Of a stretch of DNA of 11,998 nt, positions 7,066 through 11,998 are shown piece by piece. Numbering within the stretch: the first letter of the stretch is position 1; each line of letters begins with the position of its first letter. Made by a program: the position numbers and the translations under genes. The DNA lies in contig CAZKUR010000107.1 of NCBI GenBank assembly GCA_964556005.1, forward strand, positions 1 through 11,998, given 5' to 3'. The notes under the pieces were generated by a model that worked only from the letters and a program-made list of their open reading frames with translations, was not told the DNA's origin and did no database searches. This stretch comes from CAZKUR01 sp964556005. GTDB lineage: Bacteria; Bacteroidota; Ignavibacteria; Ignavibacteriales; Ignavibacteriaceae.

Positions 7066-8454
7066 TTACTTTTTATATTTTGAAATAAATTCTTCCACTT
7101 CCGGCAGCCCGCCCTGAAAAATCAAATACCCGTTGCTTGGTTCGCGTTCGGTGATTTCACCGGCGATAGGCGTCAGCATAATGTCTTTAACTTTTTGAAG
7201 ATCGTTTGTTTGTCCTAAGGCCCAGCACAGTTTTACATAAGCAACTTCGGGAAGCATGTTGGCTGCAGGGACCACACCTAATTCCATCATATCCCTGCCG
7301 GTATCGTAAACATACATTTGAACGAAACCCCAGAGAGTTTGAACAGTCATATAAACTGCAATGTTTTTTTCGTGCGCTCTTTTTAAAGCGGGATACAACG
7401 GTTTATTAACATGCCCAAGACCGGTACCTGCAATTACAATTCCTTTATAGCCGTTATCAATTAAAGAGTCTATAATGTCGGGTCTCATATTAGGATAATA
7501 GTAAACGATGCTTACCTTTTCTTCAAATGAAGTATTAACGATTACATTTTTATCACTGCGGCGTCTTTTATAATCCTGTCGCAACGGTGTGATACTGTCT
7601 TTGCTGACTTTAGCTATCGGGATATCACCGATGGTTCTAAAAGTTGAGCGGTAGCTTGAGTGCATTTTTCTTACGCGCGTTCCTCTGTGAAGCAAACCGT
7701 AAACATCCGAAGTCGGGCCGAACATACAGACCATTGTCTCGGCTATATCGCTTTCGGCGGCTGTTTTTACTGCATGAATTAAATTCAGCGCTGCATCCGA
7801 TGATGGCCTGTCGCTCGAACGCTGCGAACCGACCATTACAATAGGTACCGGGGAGTTTTGAACCATAAAAGAAAGTATTGCCGCGGTATGATGCATTACA
7901 TCCGTGCCATGCCCGATTACAATTCCCTGAACACCTTTCTCAATTTCTTTTCCGATTGCCTGTGCTGTACCAATCCATTGTTCCGGCCCCATATTTTCAC
8001 TAAAAACTCCGTAAAGCTTTTCCGTTTCCAGGTTGCAGTAATCCGCTAATTCGGGAACTGAACCATAAAGTTCACCGGGCGAAAATGCCGGTATCACGGC
8101 GCCGGTTCTGTAATCAAGCCTGCTCGCAATCGTACCTCCCGTGCCGAATAATTTCACACGCGGCTTTTTCGGATCATAAGGAAATTCTTTTTCGGGAATT
8201 TTATAATGAGCTTCCCTCCTGCCTGAAATTTTAATATCCTCAATATTTTTTGCAGCAATTCCTACATTATAACCTGAGCGCAACTTTAGAACTACATGAT
8301 GCTGGTCTGCTGTTTCCGAACGGGGCAGTATCAATCCTTTAAACGTTCCTCTTAAAGTTTTTATCTCAACGTCGCTCCAGACAAGTGCATTAAAATTTTT
8401 TAATGTGCTTAACGCTTCGCCTTTATATCCTTTAAATGAATTATTGTCTTCCAT
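7066..8454 (-). CDS. gatD: Glutamyl-tRNA(Gln) amidotransferase subunit D (archaeal type, asparaginase-like)
   Basis: GatD is the glutaminase/asparaginase-fold subunit of GatDE; it releases ammonia that GatE uses to turn Glu-tRNA(Gln) into Gln-tRNA(Gln). The 462 residues show the GatD layout. A small barrel at about 18-75 (LVWSDVEIKTLRGTFKGLIL, 24-43) is absent from ordinary asparaginases. The type I asparaginase fold follows: FGTGGTIASRLDYRTGAV (103-120) with nucleophile Thr108, IGHGTDVMHHTAA (180-192) with Thr184 and Asp185, and LLHRGTRVRKMHSS (254-267) with Lys263. The T-T-D-K set is therefore complete. The C-terminal asparaginase domain contains VIAGTGLGHVN (340-350). The extra N-terminal domain, the R-G-T-R-V-R-K-M-H motif and the adjacent gatE separate it from AnsA/AnsB. 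Its ATG shares one base with the TAA of gatE (TAATG), so translation is coupled and stoichiometric expression is likely. It is slightly longer than typical archaeal GatD (about 420-440). Confidence 0.96.
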   Translation of the reverse strand: MEDNNSFKGYKGEALSTLKNFNALVWSDVEIKTLRGTFKGLILPRSETADQHHVVLKLRSGYNVGIAAKNIEDIKISGRREAHYKIPEKEFPYDPKKPRVKLFGTGGTIASRLDYRTGAVIPAFSPGELYGSVPELADYCNLETEKLYGVFSENMGPEQWIGTAQAIGKEIEKGVQGIVIGHGTDVMHHTAAILSFMVQNSPVPIVMVGSQRSSDRPSSDAALNLIHAVKTAAESDIAETMVCMFGPTSDVYGLLHRGTRVRKMHSSYRSTFRTIGDIPIAKVSKDSITPLRQDYKRRRSDKNVIVNTSFEEKVSIVYYYPNMRPDIIDSLIDNGYKGIVIAGTGLGHVNKPLYPALKRAHEKNIAVYMTVQTLWGFVQMYVYDTGRDMMELGVVPAANMLPEVAYVKLCWALGQTNDLQKVKDIMLTPIAGEITEREPSNGYLIFQGGLPEVEEFISKYKK

Positions 8455-10376
8455 TATTTAGTTTCCTCTGAAATAAAATTAATCTGTTTTTCAACATCGG
8501 CACCGTTGGCTCTTCCGCGAAGCTTTCCCATTATCAGCCCGATTAAAATTTTTTGTTTGTTCACCGGATTTGTTATGCTCATATTTTTCATTTCAAACTG
8601 CGACTGTTCTTTCGCAAATAATATTTCTTCATTTGCCGCCGGTTCAAATACTTGCTCCAATTCAAGTATGCCGGTAAACAAATAATTCTCCATTACGTGA
8701 TAAACCCCGTCTTTAACTATTTTTCCATCTCTTAAAGCCATAAAAATTTGTTTCATTATTTCTATCGATAACATACCGGTTTTAAGTTTTTTCTTTAATA
8801 ATCTTTTCGGGTATTGAATAAACGCAACAGAAGCCAGCACAGGGTTTATTTTCCATTCATTCACAACATATTTAAACAATTCGGCATATTTTGAAACAGA
8901 AAGTTCCTCGACAACATCCGCAGGTACATTCAACTCACGGTACCATTTTTCTCTTTCCCAAACAGGCTCCGGAATTTCTGATCTGATTCTTTCAATCCTT
9001 TCATCTGCAATAATCTTCGGAGGCAAATCGGTATCGGGATACATCCTATCCGGGCCCGGAAGAATTCTTTCAAACCCGTTTGTTCCGTCGCTAAAAGCCT
9101 GACGTGTCTCAGAAGGGATACCAACCGTGGCTTCTTTAGCCCTGATAATAATTTCATTAACTGCAGTGTTTGAATCCCGTTCGTCTCCCCAAACAACCAC
9201 TACCGTATCTTCATCAGATGCATTGACTGCCTTTTTTATTTTCTGCCATTCGAAAGAAGTTAAAGTTTCACCGGTAGCGTCGGAGTGAATTATATTTGGG
9301 ATTGTAGAAAGGCATGCAATAACTCTTACTCTATCCGAAATTTCTTTGGAGAAGTAAGTTCCGGTTTGTGTCTGCCAGTTTAACAACCCTGAAAATTTCT
9401 TTAGAAGGACACATTTAACAACCCATTCTTTTTCAACGGCATCTTTAACAGGCTGGTAGTTTGCGGTCCGAACAAATTTAGTTATATCATCTGAGTATGC
9501 TTCAAATGTTTCTGGAGTTACTCCTCTTTTCTTCAGCTCTTCCCTTAATTTTAAAAGATTCCATTGGCGCATTGATTCATTATAAGTAAGAATCGGAATT
9601 TTTTTGATTTTCGGAACACCTTTGATCTCAATTCTTGTTCCGCCTGTAACGCTCACATTTACATCCTCGCGTGCAGCACCGATACCGGTTCTAACTTTGC
9701 CGGTGCTTCTAACTAACCTTCTGCACATTTGCCCCACCTCTGCTGCCTCAAGCGGAGTACGCATATCAGGGCCGGTAACAGTTTCTATCAAAGGCATTCC
9801 GAGCCTGTCGGTTAAATAAACTCTTTGATGCCCGATGTCGCTTACCTCCCGGCATGAATCTTCTTCGATTGAAACTTGAACAATATCGATTTGCCTGTCC
9901 TTATATGGAACCTTTCCATCTAAGGCAAAAATTGCCGTTCGCTGAAATCCTGTAGGAATACTTCCGTCAAGATATTGCTTCCTTGCAATATGAAGTTCAT
10001 CCACAACATTGCATCCGTATAAAAAGCCTATTTCTAGACCGATGTCGAGTGCATCCTCATTTATTAAAAAAGGAGGAGTATCATCCATTTCATATGTGCA
10101 GACAGTTTCTCTTTTAATGCGGTAAATAATTTCTTTTTTTGTTTTGAATTCCATTAATGCGGTACCGTCATATTCGCCAAGCTCGGAAAGAGTCGGACGC
10201 ATGTGGCGCAGAATTTCAGCATCATATTTATCGCTGTATTTGCCTGCAGGACATCGGCAGAATAGTTTTTTTTCGGTTAAAAGCTGCTGGTGAATTTCAA
10301 GTCCCGATTTGAATCCGACGGCTGCATAATCTTCATCCGTCATTTCTTCGAAGGGTTTAAAAACGAAGTCGTACAT
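8454..10376 (-). CDS. gatE: Glutamyl-tRNA(Gln) amidotransferase subunit E (archaeal type)
   Basis: GatE binds Glu-tRNA(Gln), phosphorylates the glutamyl group with ATP and amidates it using ammonia from GatD. The 640 residues match GatE, not the shorter GatB (about 475-480). The cradle domain has GLEIHQQLLTEKKLFCRCP (25-43), RHMRPTLSELGEYDGTALMEF (57-77), GFQRTAIFALDG (143-154), DRLGMPLIETVTGPDMRTPLE (190-210) and REDVNVSVTGGTRIEIKGV (236-254). An AspRS-like insertion follows, recognisable by VWGDERDSNTAVNEII (395-410), GIPSETRQAF (419-428) and GPDRMYPDTDLPP (441-453). This insertion is the hallmark separating GatE from GatB. A helical part and a YqeY-type tail end with LIGLIMGKLRGRANG (611-625). 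Cys40, Cys42 and Cys93 may bind a metal. The frame is unbroken and no key block is missing. The ATG at 10376 has only a weak GGAA upstream. It is the first gene of a two-gene operon with gatD. Confidence 0.97.
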   Translation of the reverse strand: MYDFVFKPFEEMTDEDYAAVGFKSGLEIHQQLLTEKKLFCRCPAGKYSDKYDAEILRHMRPTLSELGEYDGTALMEFKTKKEIIYRIKRETVCTYEMDDTPPFLINEDALDIGLEIGFLYGCNVVDELHIARKQYLDGSIPTGFQRTAIFALDGKVPYKDRQIDIVQVSIEEDSCREVSDIGHQRVYLTDRLGMPLIETVTGPDMRTPLEAAEVGQMCRRLVRSTGKVRTGIGAAREDVNVSVTGGTRIEIKGVPKIKKIPILTYNESMRQWNLLKLREELKKRGVTPETFEAYSDDITKFVRTANYQPVKDAVEKEWVVKCVLLKKFSGLLNWQTQTGTYFSKEISDRVRVIACLSTIPNIIHSDATGETLTSFEWQKIKKAVNASDEDTVVVVWGDERDSNTAVNEIIIRAKEATVGIPSETRQAFSDGTNGFERILPGPDRMYPDTDLPPKIIADERIERIRSEIPEPVWEREKWYRELNVPADVVEELSVSKYAELFKYVVNEWKINPVLASVAFIQYPKRLLKKKLKTGMLSIEIMKQIFMALRDGKIVKDGVYHVMENYLFTGILELEQVFEPAANEEILFAKEQSQFEMKNMSITNPVNKQKILIGLIMGKLRGRANGADVEKQINFISEETK

Positions 10377-10427
10377 TTAACAATTCCATAAATTACAGTA
10401 CAATTGCCAGCCGATCAGAAAATTTTT

Positions 10428-10516
10428 GTCATCACGATCCCGACTTTAGCAGGGAGAAGTGATCTCAAGCGTTAAGTAATAACGTGGTTAGATTGCTTCA
10501 CTTCGTTCGCAATGAC
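10428..10516. repeat. Interspersed palindromic repeat, copy 1 (GTCATTGCGA type)
   Basis: The left end GTCATCACGA... and the right end ...TTCGTTCGCAATGAC are inverted copies of one module. On the minus strand the right half reads GTCATTGCGAACGAAGTGAA followed by GCAATCT; the left half reads GTCAT-cacga, a TCCC...GGGA insert, then GAAGTGATCTC. Similar 'GTCATTGCGA...GAAGCAATCT' repeats occur in many bacterial genomes as non-coding, REP-like elements. It begins 52 bases upstream of the gatE start. Confidence 0.7.
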
Positions 10517-10642
10517 TTTTTCTTTACCTTTCTGTCAGCCTCATAAAAATTAAAATTTAGAACTCTAAATTAAGCCTTTGAAATGATAAAACCATGAAAG
10601 GATTTTAATATTACTTTTATAATGTTGAAAATCTTATCAACC

Positions 10643-10694
10643 GCCATTGCGAGTTCACGAAAAAGGCTTTGCCTTTATTTATCAGATGAATGAC
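10643..10694. repeat. Interspersed palindromic repeat, copy 2 (degenerate)
   Basis: It starts GCCATTGCGAG, ends GAATGAC, and encloses a hairpin with stem AAAGGC/GCCTTT (10662-10667 and 10671-10676) around TTT. The end sequences match copy 1 in the same inverted arrangement, so I read it as a worn copy of the same family. Confidence 0.5.
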
Positions 10695-10746
10695 AATTTT
10701 TAAATCAATTGGATAATCCTAAATAAACTCAGAAATCATTTCAGCT

Positions 10747-10942
10747 GTCTTTGCGAATCCAATAGGGTTCAAACTNNNNNNNNNNNNNNNNNNNNNNNNN
10801 NNNNNNNNNNNNNNNNNNNNNNNNNNNNNNNNNNNNNNNNNNNNNNNNNNNNNNNNNNNNNNNNNNNNNNNNNNNTCAAACATGGAGATTACTTCACCCG
10901 GCTTTCTAACGCTAAAGACCATGAAGCCGGGTTCGTAATGAC
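10747..10942. repeat. Interspersed palindromic repeat, copy 3 (interrupted by the assembly gap)
   Basis: The left end GTCTTTGCGAATCC and the right end GGGTTCGTAATGAC are inverted copies of the family ends. The right half starts GAGATTACTTC and contains a perfect 9-base stem, ACCCGGCTT (10896-10904) with AAGCCGGGT (10924-10932), around a 19-base loop. The true length is unknown because 100 Ns lie inside; the left and right ends could also belong to two separate copies. Confidence 0.55.
10776..10875. other. Assembly gap (100 Ns)
   Basis: Exactly 100 Ns, a conventional scaffold placeholder whose real length is unknown. It falls within a repeat, which is probably why assembly broke. Any frame reading across it is meaningless. 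Confidence 0.98.
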
Positions 10943-10980
10943 TTCTCATTTTTGTGGAAACACACTGCAAGTAAGACAAT

Positions 10981-11032
10981 AAAAGATGATATCTTTTCAG
11001 CGTAAAAAGCACTGAGCAAAGATGTCATCTTT
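10981..11032 (-). terminator. Long imperfect hairpin after the transporter gene, probable terminator
   Basis: About 29 bases past the TAA of the transporter gene the minus strand forms a long stem. One arm, AAAGATGACATCTTTGCTCAG then TG (11032 downwards), pairs with CGCTGAAAAGATATCATCTTT around a short T-rich loop and is followed by TTTATTGTCTT. Each arm is itself a small hairpin (AAAGAT...ATCTTT), so the structure can also fold as two adjacent stems. The position and modest T-run fit an intrinsic terminator for the transporter transcript, separating it from gatE. Confidence 0.5.
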
Positions 11033-11060
11033 CAATTTGTTTAAATTTAGTATCTAATTT

Positions 11061-11998
11061 TTACAGCCTCAAACCTTTAGGAACAATAAAAACCTCCATC
11101 AAATCAAAAAACCATTGTACCAGCAAAGCTAAAACCGCTGCGGGAATTGCACCTTCAAGAATTAATGGAACGCTGTCTAATCTTATTCCCGTTAAAATAG
11201 GCTGGCCGTAACCGCCTGCACCGATTAATGCACCGAGCGTTGCGGTTCCGACATTTATAACCGCAGATGTTTTTATTCCTGCCAAAATCGATTTGGATGC
11301 AATAGGCAGCTCAATCAATCTTAATTTTGAAAATGAAGTTAATCCTAAAACCGAAGCGGATTCTTTAATGCCCGGTTCGATATTATCCAAACCGGAATAA
11401 GTATTTCGTACTATCGGAAGAAGGCTGTATAAAAATAAAGCAACGATTGCAGGCCACGAGCCGATTCCGATTAATGGTATCATAAATACAAGAAGAGCAA
11501 GTGAAGGAATTGTTTGAATTACTCCGACTGTTCCAAGAATAATATTTCCGGCTTTCTTATTTTTATGCGCGATAATCCCAAGCGGAATTGAAAATATAAT
11601 TGCTGAAAATAAAGAAATTAAAACAAGGAATAAATGTTCTTTAGTTCTTTTTATTAATCGCTCCCATAAAGTATTTTGTATTACTTCGGTTTTTATTGAA
11701 AATTTATTTTTTATGAAATTAGAAGCGACAACCTGTTCCGGGACTTTATCGATCTTTACATCCGCATTCATTTCGATCATTGCAGGTTCATCGACAGCAC
11801 CTTTTAATTTTAAAATTGATTTCAAAGTTAACGGGCATTTTTTATCCAACTCTTCACGATAAAGAATCACAGCTTTGTATTCGGGGAAATAATGAAGATC
11901 GTCTTTAAGTACTTTTAAATTATAATATTTTATTTCCGCATCTGTTGAATAAAAATCCGTAACATCAATTGAACCGTTGGCAATGCCTCTGTATGCGA
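11061..11998 (-). CDS. Glycine betaine/choline-type ABC transporter, substrate-binding domain fused to permease (5' part off window)
   Basis: The frame is open from the right edge to the TAA at 11061-11063 (311 residues seen). It does not begin at the GTG at 11870: upstream codons continue in frame with AYRGIANGSIDVTDFYSTDA and DDLHYFPEYKAVILY, the C-terminal lobe of an OpuBC/OsmF/ProX-like binding domain. After the lobe ends near EQVVASNFI, the permease part starts with NTLWERLIKRTKEHLFLVL and has five to six membrane helices. It carries the typical cytoplasmic EAA-like loop IKESASVLGLTSFSKLRLI followed by ELP, which contacts the ATPase, and GTATLGALIGAGGYGQPI. The family imports quaternary amines such as glycine betaine or choline for osmotic protection, using a separate ATPase not seen here. 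The ligand is not fixed. Binding domain before permease is the reverse of the order in OpuABC/ProWX-type fusions. The N terminus, with any signal or anchor, lies outside. Confidence 0.88.
   Translation of the reverse strand, partial: AYRGIANGSIDVTDFYSTDAEIKYYNLKVLKDDLHYFPEYKAVILYREELDKKCPLTLKSILKLKGAVDEPAMIEMNADVKIDKVPEQVVASNFIKNKFSIKTEVIQNTLWERLIKRTKEHLFLVLISLFSAIIFSIPLGIIAHKNKKAGNIILGTVGVIQTIPSLALLVFMIPLIGIGSWPAIVALFLYSLLPIVRNTYSGLDNIEPGIKESASVLGLTSFSKLRLIELPIASKSILAGIKTSAVINVGTATLGALIGAGGYGQPILTGIRLDSVPLILEGAIPAAVLALLVQWFFDLMEVFIVPKGLRL

Larger units (their letters stand above)
10377..11060. other. Gene-free region with repeats and an assembly gap between the transporter gene and gatE
   Basis: No coding frame here is convincing. 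The region holds three related palindromic repeats, the 100-base N run and a long hairpin next to the transporter stop, all listed separately. A further AT-rich hairpin, AATTTAG (10554-10560) with CTAAATT (10565-10571), is followed on the minus strand by TTAATTTTTATG and could act as a weak terminator. The gatE promoter should lie here, but I cannot pick it out with confidence. Confidence 0.6.

Noticed and set aside
7040..7090. Shared terminator between the converging DUF4230 and gatD genes
   Set aside because: Only weak AT pairing (AAGAAT...ATTCTT, CAAAA...TTTTG) with large mismatches; no convincing stem.
7066..8454. Reading the gatD product as a plain L-asparaginase (AnsA/AnsB)
   Set aside because: The N-terminal barrel domain, the RGTRVRKMH motif and one-base coupling to gatE all point to GatD.
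8930..9196. 88-codon minus-strand frame
   Set aside because: It lies wholly inside gatE in another frame, where the gatE motifs (MYPDTDLPP, GIPSETRQAF) are intact.
8454..10376. Reading the gatE product as GatB
   Set aside because: At 640 residues with an AspRS-like insertion and GLEIHQQL/RPTLSELGEYD blocks it is GatE; no gatA or gatC lies nearby.
10428..10942. Repeats as a CRISPR array
   Set aside because: The units are inverted, unequal in length and spacing, and have no constant direct repeat with regular spacers.
10719..11012. Open frame of 97 codons on the minus strand
   Set aside because: It reads through the 100-base N run and over palindromic repeat halves; the flanking translation has no protein-like pattern.
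1..11998. tRNA or rRNA genes
   Set aside because: I saw no GGTTCGAATCC-type T-arm with a matching acceptor stem and no conserved rRNA stretches in the gaps between genes.

Overview
The window looks like a piece of an AT-rich bacterial genome from the Bacteroidota/Chlorobi/Ignavibacteria side of the tree. The pointers are a secreted protein with a 'FSQ'-type signal peptide end followed by a carboxypeptidase-regulatory-like domain, a DUF4230-type protein, a full-length bacterial transketolase, A-rich start regions with mostly weak Shine-Dalgarno sequences, and 'GTCATTGCGA' type interspersed repeats. The exact lineage is an inference. A run of 100 Ns (10776-10875) shows this is a scaffolded draft assembly.

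Layout. 1-237 (-): start of a secreted protein that runs off the window. 342-1232 (-): secreted protein with a carboxypeptidase-regulatory-like domain. 1558-2685 (-): saccharopine dehydrogenase-family oxidoreductase. 2714-2991 (-): a decayed small membrane-protein gene with two in-frame stops and a frameshift, absent from simple ORF calls. 3288-4103 (-): membrane-anchored protein with two similar halves. 4240-6276 (-): transketolase. 6449-7048 (+): DUF4230 protein, the only plus-strand gene, divergent from transketolase and convergent with gatD. 8454-10376 and 7066-8454 (-): gatE then gatD, overlapping by one base. 10377-11060: no gene, but a cluster of three related palindromic repeats, the assembly gap and a long hairpin that probably ends the next transcript. 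11061-11998 (-): 3' part of a glycine-betaine/choline-type ABC transporter protein in which the substrate-binding domain precedes the permease domain.

Main point of interest. gatE and gatD encode the two subunits of the GatDE glutamyl-tRNA(Gln) amidotransferase, classically regarded as the archaeal route to Gln-tRNA(Gln); bacteria normally use GatCAB. Here both genes look intact, carry the key motifs, are translationally coupled and sit among clearly bacterial genes. This suggests a transferred, working archaeal-type system. Whether it coexists with GatCAB or replaces it cannot be seen from this window. The other genes are metabolic (transketolase, dehydrogenase) or envelope/transport genes and do not form an obvious common pathway with GatDE.
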